From Acidobacteriaceae bacterium (GTDB taxonomy: Bacteria > Acidobacteriota > Terriglobia > Terriglobales > Acidobacteriaceae): 13,900 nt of DNA. The stretch lies in assembly GCA_030838305.1 (NCBI GenBank), contig JAUTWY010000487.1, forward strand, positions 1-13,900, in the 5' to 3' direction. This document shows positions 1 to 7,152 of this stretch, piece by piece. The notes beneath the pieces were generated by a model. The model saw nothing but the letters and a program-made list of their open reading frames with translations. It had not been told where the DNA came from and made no database searches. The position numbers and the translations under genes were made by a program. The first letter of the stretch is position 1. Every line of letters begins with the position of its first letter.

Positions 1-887
1 CGGGCAGCCAGCCGAGACGCCAGCAGGGATGAGATTCCCGCAAAGATATTTGCCCAAAAGAAGATGACGCCGAGCGTTCCCGGGTCCACCCCGAAACGCA
101 GGTAGAACCAATACGCGGCGAAGCTCTGCACCACGAATCCACCCGCAAAAGAATCAAGCGCGAACAGCGCTGCGAGCTTCGCCACCACGCGGTGTGAGCG
201 GCCGAGTCCCCAGAAGCTTTTAAGAGTCTCCGGCGCCGATTGCTCTGCGGGTGCGTTTACTTCCGCGGCGGGTGAAAGTCGGGTAAAGATGAGAGCCAAC
301 ATAATCCCCAATGCGGCATAGGAAATCACTACGACGCGGTAGCTGACCACGGGTACGATTGCCGACTTCTGCAGCGCGTGGGTGAGCGTGCCTCCGCAGA
401 GCGCTCCGATCGCGGTGGCCAGAGAGCCTGCGAGCGTATACCAGGCAAAAATCTCTGTCCTGGCGCGGCCCGGTACGACATGAGAAAGCGCTGCTTGCTC
501 AATGGAGAGAAATGGTCCCACTTCATTGCCGCTGGGACTGATGACGCCAATGGTACCGGCGATAATTAGGAGCAGAAAATTTCTGGTGAGGGCGAAGGCC
601 AGACCGGCAGCAGCCATCAGGATGGCGCCCACCACAAGCATGCGCCGCCGCCCAATGCGATCAGCGCGAGTGGTGAGATAAAGGGAGACCACCGTATCCC
701 CGGCCAGCGTCAGCGTGAGAAGCAGGCCCGTCTGGGATTCGCTGAGTCCGAGGCTAATCAGATAGAAAACCAGGACAACCGAGAGCGAGCCATAGGCGAA
801 CAGGCGGAGGAATCGCGTCAGAAACAGCAGCCATCCATCACGCGTCAGATTTTTAAGGGCACTGGGTACTGGATTGGGGATCGGCAT
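1..887 (-). CDS. MFS transporter, N-terminal 295 residues (3' end outside window)
   Basis: The frame is open from an ATG at 885-887 to the left edge, so the C-terminus is missing. It begins MPIPNPVPSALKNLTRDGWL and continues with alternating hydrophobic helices. Residues about 20-45 form the first helix. The motif DRIGRRR, the conserved MFS motif A between helices 2 and 3, follows at about residues 77-83. A longer polar stretch around residues 205-235 fits the central loop between the two six-helix halves, and further helices carry the sequence DSFAGGFVVQSF. The family moves small solutes across the inner membrane by proton-coupled or facilitated transport; no substrate can be read from the sequence. 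No strong Shine-Dalgarno is visible, only AGA directly before the ATG. It is transcribed divergently from the membrane-protein gene at 1037. The family call is strong; the substrate is unknown. Confidence 0.88.
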   Translation of the reverse strand, partial: MPIPNPVPSALKNLTRDGWLLFLTRFLRLFAYGSLSVVLVFYLISLGLSESQTGLLLTLTLAGDTVVSLYLTTRADRIGRRRMLVVGAILMAAAGLAFALTRNFLLLIIAGTIGVISPSGNEVGPFLSIEQAALSHVVPGRARTEIFAWYTLAGSLATAIGALCGGTLTHALQKSAIVPVVSYRVVVISYAALGIMLALIFTRLSPAAEVNAPAEQSAPETLKSFWGLGRSHRVVAKLAALFALDSFAGGFVVQSFAAYWFYLRFGVDPGTLGVIFFWANIFAGISSLLASRLAA

Positions 888-1036
888 TCTTCATGGGTAA
901 TTCACAGGGCCTTCAAGCAGACATCACTATATTGCTTCACGAGCTTGAGTTTGACTAGCTCCGCCGGCTGGGCGTAGGCTTCGGCGAGTCCCAAGACAGG
1001 GATCTCCTGTGCCCACTCCGCACCCGAGGAGGAACG
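888..1036. other. Divergent intergenic region between MFS gene and 1037 gene
   Basis: This 149-bp gap separates two divergently transcribed genes, so both promoters should lie here. On the plus strand TTGACT at 951-956 is followed after 18 bp by TAGGCT at 975-980, a poor -10. On the minus strand TATAGT (926-931) could be a -10 for the transporter but lacks a good -35. Neither is convincing. The only clear signal is the Shine-Dalgarno GAGGAGGAACG directly ahead of the ATG at 1037. Confidence 0.3.
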
Positions 1037-1597
1037 ATGGTTCCTATCAGTGCATTATGGATGCCGATTCTGCTTTCGGCCGTGATCGTGTTCGTCGCCA
1101 GTTCGATCCTGCATATGGTCCTTCCCTATCACAAAAGTGATTACCGCAAGCTGCCGGACGAAGACAAATTGGTGGACGCGTTGCGATCGGCGGGCGTGAC
1201 TCCGGGACCGGCTTACCACTTCCCGCACAGCACCCACAAAGAAATGAAATCGCCCGAAGTGGTGGAGAAGTTCAAGCGCGGACCAATCGGCCTTCTTACC
1301 GTCATCCCCAGCGGACCGCCGGCGATGGGCAAATATCTAGGCCTGTGGTTCGTGTACTGCGTGGTGGTCAGCATTGTTGTGGCTTGCGTGGCGGGCTCCA
1401 CATTGAGCGCGGGGACTCGCTACCTTGTGGTCTTCCACCTGACAGGCCTTGCGGCTTTCCTGGCCTATGGTGTGGGGCAGCTTCAAGACTCGATCTGGAA
1501 AGGGCAGACGTGGGGCGTGACCTTCAAACACGTCGTCGATGGCCTGATCTATGCGCTGCTGACTGCGGGCACGTTCGGGTGGTTGTGGCCGCGGTAG
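1037..1597 (+). CDS. Conserved-looking membrane protein of unknown function, 4 predicted TM helices
   Basis: The 186-residue protein starts at an ATG preceded by a strong Shine-Dalgarno (GAGGAGG, 5 bases upstream), which makes this start secure. Hydrophobic segments at about residues 7-29, 100-122, 128-150 and 164-184 suggest four membrane helices. Between helix 1 and helix 2 lies a polar loop of about 70 residues, with the motif LPYHKSDYRKLPDEDK (29-44) and a histidine cluster HFPHSTHK (61-68, HxxHxxH spacing). Histidines also occur in or near helices (H26, H134, H165). I do not recognise a named family. The histidines could bind metal or haem, but that is speculation. The gene stands alone, divergent from the transporter and convergent with the toxin gene. 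It is probably an inner-membrane protein; no function is claimed. Confidence 0.8.
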   Translation: MVPISALWMPILLSAVIVFVASSILHMVLPYHKSDYRKLPDEDKLVDALRSAGVTPGPAYHFPHSTHKEMKSPEVVEKFKRGPIGLLTVIPSGPPAMGKYLGLWFVYCVVVSIVVACVAGSTLSAGTRYLVVFHLTGLAAFLAYGVGQLQDSIWKGQTWGVTFKHVVDGLIYALLTAGTFGWLWPR

Positions 1598-1647
1598 GCG
1601 CGCTTAATTCCCGGGCGCAGGACGTTGGCATTAGGAGCGAATATCGT

Positions 1648-1980
1648 TCACTCGAATATCGGCGCTATCCTCGCTAGGACCTCGTTCATAATCGCGTCCG
1701 GAATGGTTTCCAGTTTCCTGGAGCCGCGTGAGGCGAGATCGAGAGCGCGGGGCTGATCGCAGCGAACAATCCCGGTTGTCTTCGTTCCTGCTCCCGTCAA
1801 TGGCACTGCGAAAGCGGCTGTGCGCACGAAATTACCGCCGCTCGTAATCGGCAGAACTACGGGGACTCTGGTGACTCGGTTGAAAGGCTCCGGAGAAACG
1901 ATCAGGACCGGCCGGCGGCCCTTTTGCTCGTGCCCGGCAGTAGGATCGAGATTGACAAGCCATATTTCGCCGCGCTTCAT
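1648..1980 (-). CDS. chpB: ChpB/MazF-family endoribonuclease toxin
   Basis: This is a PemK/MazF-fold toxin that cleaves single-stranded mRNA and so stops translation when its antitoxin is lost. From MKRGEIWLVNL the protein has 110 residues, the usual family length. The core matches E. coli ChpB: DPTAGHEQKGRRP, then FNRV, then PITSGGNF. By family knowledge R23 (in GRRP) and T46 (in PITSGG) are the catalytic pair, and both are present, so the toxin looks active. Two starts are possible. The ATG at 1980 has GGAAGG 4 bases upstream. The ATG at 1992 overlaps the antitoxin stop as TGATG and would add MEGV. A still longer in-frame extension to 2082 runs through the antitoxin gene and is unlikely. 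The gene lies directly downstream of the antitoxin, as in a standard co-transcribed toxin-antitoxin operon. Confidence 0.9.
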   Translation of the reverse strand: MKRGEIWLVNLDPTAGHEQKGRRPVLIVSPEPFNRVTRVPVVLPITSGGNFVRTAAFAVPLTGAGTKTTGIVRCDQPRALDLASRGSRKLETIPDAIMNEVLARIAPIFE

Positions 1981-1991
1981 TACACCTTCCA

Positions 1992-2261
1992 TCAGACGAG
2001 TTCGCCGCCGACGGGCTTGCTGTCGAGCCATTCTCGTTCTCGTTTCGAGCGTGGTTTCGAGCGACGCGCCTTGGGATCGCATTGGGCCAGCAGTTCGTCC
2101 AGGGTATACCGTGGCCGCGGCCGCGCTTCCACTATGAGACGGCCGCTTTCAATCGCGATGCCGACCTTGGCCCCCGGCTGCAATTGGAGGATGTCCAGAA
2201 GAGCGGGCGGGACGGCCAGCATGACCGAGCCGCCGACCTTGCGCAGGCTGGTGGTGTGCAT
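1992..2261 (-). CDS. chpS: ChpS/MazE-family antitoxin
   Basis: This 89-residue antitoxin pairs with the downstream toxin. The N-terminal half (about 5-47, LRKVGGSVMLAVPPALLDIL) is an AbrB/MazE-type swapped-hairpin DNA-binding domain. Residues 51-62, RYTLDELLAQCD, are almost identical to the equivalent stretch of E. coli ChpS (RYSLDELLAQCD). The C-terminal tail is charged (ARRSKPRSKREREWLD) and by family knowledge would be the flexible part that wraps around and inhibits the toxin. The ATG at 2259-2261 has a good GGGAGAA Shine-Dalgarno about 6 bases upstream. The stop overlaps a possible toxin start by one base (TGATG), suggesting translational coupling. The palindrome at 2278-2295 just upstream is the likely site for autoregulation by the antitoxin or the complex. 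Confidence 0.92.
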   Translation of the reverse strand: MHTTSLRKVGGSVMLAVPPALLDILQLQPGAKVGIAIESGRLIVEARPRPRYTLDELLAQCDPKARRSKPRSKREREWLDSKPVGGELV

Positions 2262-2277
2262 TGAAGGTTCTCCCTTA

Positions 2278-2295
2278 GTTATACTTTAGTATAAC
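2278..2295 (-). promoter_or_regulatory. Perfect 18-bp palindromic operator with embedded -10, chpSB promoter
   Basis: The sequence GTTATACTTTAGTATAAC has two perfect 8-bp arms around a TT centre. It starts 17 bases upstream of the antitoxin ATG. On the minus strand it contains TATACT, a good -10 hexamer, so a bound repressor would block RNA polymerase directly. No clear -35 is seen about 17 bp upstream. MazE/PemI-type antitoxins commonly bind such AT-rich palindromes; that this one is bound by ChpS is inference. Confidence 0.75.
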
Positions 2296-2338
2296 ATAGA
2301 GAGCTTCTATTGCTGAGGGGCACTCCCGCGCGGACGCT

Positions 2339-5161
2339 CTACGCCAAATCACGCCAGTTAGGGCCGACTCCCATTTCCACCAGCAGCGGTACCGCGAGCG
2401 GTTGGACTCTTTCCATCTGCTCCCGCACCAGCGATTGCATTGTGTCCACTTCTTTTTCCGGCACTTCAAAGACTAGCTCGTCGTGGACTTGCAGAGTCAT
2501 TCTTGACTTCAGTCCGCGTTCCTGCAACGCAGCGTCGATGCGGATCATCGCTATTTTGATCAGGTCGGCGGCGGTGCCTTGCAGCGGAGTATTCACGGCG
2601 GTCCGCTCGGCGAAGCCGCGCTGCGTGAAATTTTTGCTATTGATATCGGGGATGGGGCGAATGCGGCCGTGGAGGGTTTTTACTTTCAGGTCGCGTCGCG
2701 CTTCCTCCAGCGTCTTATCGATGAAGGCGCGGACGCCGGCATATTTCTCGAAATAGTTTGCGATAAATTGTTTGGCTTCGGCGGGCTCGATGCCGAGATT
2801 TTGGGACAGACCGAAGGGCGAAAGGCCGTAGACGATGCCGAAGTTCACGACTTTCGCCTGGCGGCGATGGTCGGGCGTGACCATCAAAGGCGGGACACCG
2901 AACACTTGCGAGGCAGTGAGGGTATGGATGTCGTCGCCGCGTCGATAGGCCTCGACCAGCAACGGATCGCGCGAGAAGTGGGCGAGCAGGCGGAGCTCAA
3001 TCTGCGAATAATCGGCAGTGAGCAGGACGTGGCCGGGCTCGGCGATAAAGGCGGCGCGAATGCCGCGTCCGAGTTCGGTCCGTATGGGAATGTTTTGCAG
3101 ATTTGGATTCGCAGAGGATAGGCGTCCGGTGGCGGTTCCGGTTTGGCCGAACGTTGTGTGTACACGGCCCGTCCTGCGACTAATCAGCGCGGGTAGCGTA
3201 TCGACGTAAGTGGACTTTAGCTTGGTGAGCTGACGGTAATCGAGGACCATGCGCGCGATCGGATGATCCTCGGCGAGAGTTTCGAGGACATCGACCGCGG
3301 TGGAGATAGTGCGGCCCTTGCCGTACTTCACCGGCTTGGGAAGATTCAGCTTGTTGAAGAGAACGTCGCCGAGCTGGCGCGGAGAACCAACATTGAATTC
3401 CGCTCCGGCGATCTGGTGAATTGCTTCTTCTTGAACGGCGATCTCACGTTCCAGTTCCGTCGACATTTTTGCCAGCGCGGCGGTGTCGATTTTGACTCCC
3501 GCTTGCTCCATGCGGGCGAGAACCGGAACCAGTGGGAGATCGATCTCTTCGTACAGCTTCGTGAGTCCTGCCTGCTTGATTTCCTCGCGGAAAACAGTAG
3601 TCAACCTTCCGGTAACGTCTGCGGCTTCGGCAAGCTCGCCACTGAGCTTGAGATTGAACCTGCGGAGAGCCACGTCTGCCAGGCGGTGCGAAGAATATGT
3701 GGGATCAAGCAGGTAGGAATACAGCATCGGATCGTGCTGAATTCCCTGGAGATGGATGCCTTGAGGGTCAAGCGCGTGAATTGCGGTCTTGTAGTCGTGA
3801 ACTGACTTGGACGTAGTATTGCTGGTCAAGACGGAACGCAGCTTGACGGCCGCGCCAGCGGAATCGAGTTTGACGGTTGTGGCGAATCCGGCGGCGGATG
3901 AGATTGCGATGCGGCGGGCGGAGGGCTCAGGCCGCGGTTCCGAAGAACCCGCAGTTAGCGGGAGCATCGCTTCCTGCGGTCCTTCTTCGATGATCTCTTC
4001 TTCGCTGGCTTCGAGTGATTCGGCTGCTTCCGCTTCTACCGCTACGGCAAGAACGTTTTCTTCAGAGACGGCATTCAGAACCTTCTCAACGGTGGCCGCG
4101 GAATTCGCTTCTTCGTAGTGAGCTTGGGCAACCTGCACGGTCGGCAGTACTTCCTTCAGCAGCGACGTGAATTCGAGTTCCGTGAAAAGCTGGCGAAGAT
4201 TGTCAACATCCGGCTCGCCCGCGCGCATCACTTCCACTTTGAACTCCACGGGAACATTCGTGTCGATGGTCGCCATGCTCTTGCTGAAGAGAATAATGTC
4301 GCGATTGTTCAGCAGCGACTCCCGGTAAGTCTTTTTTTCGACTTCGGCAGCGCGGTCGAGAGCCTGCTCGACGCTGCCAAAGCGCTTGATGATTTCCACG
4401 GAGCCTTTTTCGCCGATGCCAGGAGCGCCGGGAATATTGTCGATGCTATCGCCGCGCAGGGCCATGATGTCAATGACGCGCTCGGGCGGCACGCCCAGAA
4501 TTTCTTCCACCTTGGCAGCGTCGCAGATCAGATTGTCTTTAGGCGGATTCAGGATCTGAACATCATCATTGACGAGCTGCATCATGTCTTTGTCGCTGGA
4601 AACGACATACACGCAATAATTCGCAGCGGCGGCTTTCCGGGCGAGCGTGCCAATCACATCATCGGCCTCGAAGCCCGCGAGTTCGAGAATGGGGATGCGG
4701 TAGGCCTCGAGAGCGCGGCGGATGTAAGGAATCTGTTGCGCCAGATCCTCGGGCATGGCGGCGCGGTTGGCTTTGTATCCTTTGTATTCGATCTCGGTGA
4801 AGGTCTGGGTTTTGATATCGAACTTGCGAACGCTGGTGATCGCTTCGGCTTGGGTATCCCGAAATGTCTTAGCAGCGACGTCGAAGACGGCAGCAAGATA
4901 CGCGGGAGAGAAATCATCGCGCAGCTTGCGCAGCATGTTGACGAAAACGTAGACGGCGGCCGTAGGCAGCCCGGATTTGGTTGACATCGAACGCTGCCGC
5001 GCCATCGCGTGATAGGCGCGGAAGATGAAGCTCATAGTGTCGATCAGGTAGATGCGGGGTTTGCCGGAGCCGCTTTTTCCTAGGACAGGAGCAGGCCTTT
5101 CAGCCGTAGCGACAGCCGCGTTGCTGAAGTCAGGATTCGGTGTTTTTTTTCTCGGGGGCAA
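2339..5161 (-). CDS. polA: DNA polymerase I
   Basis: The 940-residue enzyme fills gaps in DNA repair and replaces RNA primers of Okazaki fragments. The 5' nuclease domain spans about 36-335: YLIDTMSFIFRAYHAM, GFEADD (163-168), SSDKD (188-192) and GDSIDNIPG (237-245). An acidic low-complexity linker (about 350-415) follows. The 3'-5' exonuclease region (about 416-540) lacks the DxE of motif I and has R493 where motif III (YxxxD) needs Asp, so proofreading is probably lost. The polymerase domain is intact: DYSQIE with D717, the O-helix with R766, K770, F774 and Y778, and VHDE with D894 and E895. The 5' nuclease carries an insert of about 21 residues (103-124) relative to E. coli. The start used is TTG at 5161; an in-frame stop lies four codons upstream, no Shine-Dalgarno is evident, and the first internal ATG (residue 43) would cut into the nuclease fold. 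Confidence 0.97.
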   Translation of the reverse strand: MPPRKKTPNPDFSNAAVATAERPAPVLGKSGSGKPRIYLIDTMSFIFRAYHAMARQRSMSTKSGLPTAAVYVFVNMLRKLRDDFSPAYLAAVFDVAAKTFRDTQAEAITSVRKFDIKTQTFTEIEYKGYKANRAAMPEDLAQQIPYIRRALEAYRIPILELAGFEADDVIGTLARKAAAANYCVYVVSSDKDMMQLVNDDVQILNPPKDNLICDAAKVEEILGVPPERVIDIMALRGDSIDNIPGAPGIGEKGSVEIIKRFGSVEQALDRAAEVEKKTYRESLLNNRDIILFSKSMATIDTNVPVEFKVEVMRAGEPDVDNLRQLFTELEFTSLLKEVLPTVQVAQAHYEEANSAATVEKVLNAVSEENVLAVAVEAEAAESLEASEEEIIEEGPQEAMLPLTAGSSEPRPEPSARRIAISSAAGFATTVKLDSAGAAVKLRSVLTSNTTSKSVHDYKTAIHALDPQGIHLQGIQHDPMLYSYLLDPTYSSHRLADVALRRFNLKLSGELAEAADVTGRLTTVFREEIKQAGLTKLYEEIDLPLVPVLARMEQAGVKIDTAALAKMSTELEREIAVQEEAIHQIAGAEFNVGSPRQLGDVLFNKLNLPKPVKYGKGRTISTAVDVLETLAEDHPIARMVLDYRQLTKLKSTYVDTLPALISRRTGRVHTTFGQTGTATGRLSSANPNLQNIPIRTELGRGIRAAFIAEPGHVLLTADYSQIELRLLAHFSRDPLLVEAYRRGDDIHTLTASQVFGVPPLMVTPDHRRQAKVVNFGIVYGLSPFGLSQNLGIEPAEAKQFIANYFEKYAGVRAFIDKTLEEARRDLKVKTLHGRIRPIPDINSKNFTQRGFAERTAVNTPLQGTAADLIKIAMIRIDAALQERGLKSRMTLQVHDELVFEVPEKEVDTMQSLVREQMERVQPLAVPLLVEMGVGPNWRDLA

Positions 5162-5236
5162 GCCAATAGTTTAGCAGCCGGATCGCCGCTCTTCCCGGTT
5201 ATTGAAGCCTCGTTCCGGCTAGCCTTCCTGCCTGAT

Positions 5237-5815
5237 CTACTTGCTGGGTTTGCCGTACTCGGTGGTGTAGTGCAGGCCGATTTCGCCGCAGGTACCCTGC
5301 TCGGCGGAATACACGACGCAGGTATCGAAAGGTCGCGAATATACGTGCAGGCTGACTGCCCGCTGGTTAAAGTCGCGTGGATTTAGAACCCGGTGGACCG
5401 GCGCCAGCGGGTCAACTGCGCAGGGCTGGAATATGTTCATCTCAACCGTTTCGGTTGACTTGATGCTGCACGTGCCAGCGCTGATGTCCTGATGCACCAC
5501 GTGAAAATTCTCCACCTGCAGACGACCGATGGGGACGGCCATCCAGCAGTTCTGGTCGCGGTGGTTGTGGACGGAACTGGCCTGGCCGACCTCCCAGCAG
5601 ATGGCGAGAAGTTCGTAGAGAGAAGTCTTATCGATCAGGTTGCGCGTGTAGTGCTGCCGGTCCCAGGTGAGGTAGGGGGCGAGCGAGTCAGGATCCACGG
5701 GAGAGTCTTGCAGGAATCTGCGGAGCTGCTCGGTTTCGTCGAAGGCGGGTTCGGGAAACTTGCGGAGTTGGTTTACGAAATCGTGGATTGGAACTGGTTT
5801 TACGGCTGTGGTCAT
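5237..5815 (-). CDS. cdo: Cysteine dioxygenase (type I)
   Basis: This is a cytosolic non-haem iron cupin enzyme that oxidises L-cysteine with O2 to cysteine sulfinate. From the ATG at 5815 (GGGAG Shine-Dalgarno 6 bases upstream) it has 192 residues, close to the usual 190-200. An upstream in-frame extension to 5917 overlaps queA and has no ribosome site. The iron ligands are H83, H85 (VHNHRDQNC) and H141 (VHRVLN). R58 in HYTRNL corresponds to the arginine that holds the cysteine carboxylate in mammalian enzymes, arguing for true cysteine rather than 3-mercaptopropionate use. C90 and Y159 (SLHVYSRPFDTC) match the Cys93-Tyr157 cross-link pair of mammalian enzymes; most bacterial homologues lack that cysteine. 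It lies 83 bp downstream of queA and 75 bp upstream of polA on the same strand, possibly one transcription unit, with no obvious functional link. Confidence 0.92.
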   Translation of the reverse strand: MTTAVKPVPIHDFVNQLRKFPEPAFDETEQLRRFLQDSPVDPDSLAPYLTWDRQHYTRNLIDKTSLYELLAICWEVGQASSVHNHRDQNCWMAVPIGRLQVENFHVVHQDISAGTCSIKSTETVEMNIFQPCAVDPLAPVHRVLNPRDFNQRAVSLHVYSRPFDTCVVYSAEQGTCGEIGLHYTTEYGKPSK

Positions 5816-5898
5816 GGGGTGCTCCCACAGAGTATAGCGCTTCATCCGGGCTGAGAAAACGGAAACCCACGGCGCCGAGGGGCACAGGGGGTGCGCTC

Positions 5899-6990
5899 TT
5901 ATTCGATGAACATGCAATCTCCATAAGAATAGAAGCGGTAGCGCGCGGAAACCGCGTGTTTGTAGGCACGGAGAAGGTTCTCGCGTCCGCCGAAGGCGCA
6001 GACCATCATCAGCAGCGTGGATTGCGGCAGGTGGAAATTGGTGAGCATTGCCTTCACTACTTGGAATTCGAAACCTGGGTAGACAAAGAGGTCCGAGGTA
6101 GCGGCGCCCGGAACGATTTTGCCTGCGCCGCTCCGCACCGCATGCTCAAGAGTGCGAACGGTTGTAGTGCCCACGGCAATGATGCGACGCGCATCGCGGC
6201 GAGCCTGATTGATGGCAGCGGCTGCGCTGGCAGAAATGGAATAAGCCTCGGAGTGGATTTGGTGATCCTCAACGCGCTCCACGCGAACCGGCTGAAAAGT
6301 TCCCAGTCCGACATGCAGTGTGATGTCGGCCGTCTCGACCCCGCGCTGGCGAATGCGATCGAGGATCTCCGGAGTGAAATGAAGTCCGGCCGTGGGGGCG
6401 GCTACCGAACCCCGCTGCTGCGCATAGACGGTTTGATAGCGTTCGCGGTCGCGGGACGAATCCTGACGCGAGATGTAGGGCGGGAGGGGCACGTGTCCGA
6501 TGCGATCGAGAACGGCATGGAAATCGTCAACCGGTTGGAAGCGAATGCGGCGTTCGCCGAATTCCCCTCGGCTGAGAACTTCGGCCTGCAACTCATCGTG
6601 TTCACCGAAGAACAACCGTTCCTCTACGCCAATCTTGCGGCCGGGACGAACCAGGCATTCCCAATCGTTAGGCTCGGCGGTGAGTTGGCGGGTGAGCAAA
6701 ACCTCAATGCGGCCCTGGAGAAAATCGCGCGCCGCGGGATTACGCTGGCTGATAGCGTGAGCCCGCGCGCCTTCGCGGCGGCCGTACAGCCGGGCGGGAA
6801 AGACGCGGGTATTGTTGAATACCAGCAAATTGCCGGGTTGAAGTAAAGCCGGGAAGTCGCGGAAGCCGCGATCGGAATGGAGGCCGCTGCTTCGCTCCAG
6901 ATGCAACATGCGCGAGCCCTCGCGGTCAGCCAGCGGCTCCTGGGCAATGAGTTCGTCGGGAAGAGGAAAATGGAATTCCGAAACCAACAC
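5899..6990 (-). CDS. queA: S-adenosylmethionine:tRNA ribosyltransferase-isomerase
   Basis: The enzyme transfers and rearranges the ribosyl part of S-adenosylmethionine onto 7-aminomethyl-7-deazaguanine at the tRNA wobble position, giving epoxyqueuosine. The protein is 363 residues, near the family's usual 340-360. Family motifs are visible in order: VSEFHFPLPDELIAQEPL (3-20), FNNTRVFPARL (58-68), HVPLPPYI (166-173), AAPTAGLHF (197-205), HVGLGTFQPV (226-235), HQIHSEAY (243-250), GTTTVRTLE (274-282), TNFHLPQSTLLMMV (317-330) and YSYGD near the C-terminus. A segment of about 15 residues after RR at 71-72 looks longer than in E. coli. The start is GTG at 6990, or TTG at 6987; neither has a clear Shine-Dalgarno, but the family N-terminus fits both. 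It is the first gene of a minus-strand run with cdo and polA. Confidence 0.96.
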   Translation of the reverse strand: MLVSEFHFPLPDELIAQEPLADREGSRMLHLERSSGLHSDRGFRDFPALLQPGNLLVFNNTRVFPARLYGRREGARAHAISQRNPAARDFLQGRIEVLLTRQLTAEPNDWECLVRPGRKIGVEERLFFGEHDELQAEVLSRGEFGERRIRFQPVDDFHAVLDRIGHVPLPPYISRQDSSRDRERYQTVYAQQRGSVAAPTAGLHFTPEILDRIRQRGVETADITLHVGLGTFQPVRVERVEDHQIHSEAYSISASAAAAINQARRDARRIIAVGTTTVRTLEHAVRSGAGKIVPGAATSDLFVYPGFEFQVVKAMLTNFHLPQSTLLMMVCAFGGRENLLRAYKHAVSARYRFYSYGDCMFIE

Positions 6991-7152
6991 ACTGTCAGGG
7001 TACAGCAGGAGGGCATCCAGTTTTTTGGGCGAGCCCGTCTAATATTCTGTCTTTTTTTGGTAAATTTGTTTGTCTTGCTCGCGTCAGGTGCGATACTATG
7101 CGGGTGCTGTAGATTTAGCCGCTTTTCGCCACTCCCCTGAAAGAGAATTTCC
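6991..7152. promoter_or_regulatory. Divergent promoter region, queA / class II aldolase
   Basis: This 162-bp gap lies between two divergent genes and is more AT-rich than its surroundings around 7040-7075. For the plus-strand gene, TTGTCT (7070-7075) and GATACT (7092-7097) are spaced 16 bp apart and form a reasonable sigma-70 promoter about 50 bp ahead of the ATG. Toward queA, TATTAG (rc of 7039-7044) could act as a -10, with only a weak TTTACC upstream at sub-optimal spacing. Both assignments are by eye. Confidence 0.45.

Noticed and set aside
951..980. TTGACT-18-TAGGCT as promoter for the 1037 gene
   Set aside because: The -10 matches consensus at only three positions and the spacing is long; I would not assign it without transcript data.
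1992..2082. N-terminal extension of the toxin to 2082
   Set aside because: It would lie inside the antitoxin coding sequence in another frame. The family N-terminus begins at KRGEIW, with starts at 1980 or 1992.
4118..4984. Long plus-strand open frame (288 codons) opposite polA
   Set aside because: It lies wholly antisense to well-motifed polA, and its translation shows no recognisable domain. Such mirror frames are expected in GC-rich coding DNA.
5788..6846. Plus-strand open frame of 352 codons opposite queA
   Set aside because: It is the antisense shadow of queA, which has all family motifs. The frame lacks a plausible ribosome site and domain signatures.
7025..7037. Small GGGC/GCCC hairpin next to a T-run in the queA-aldolase gap
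   Set aside because: The T-run precedes the stem on the plus strand and becomes an A-run on the minus strand, so it is not a terminator in either direction, and the 4-bp stem is within chance.
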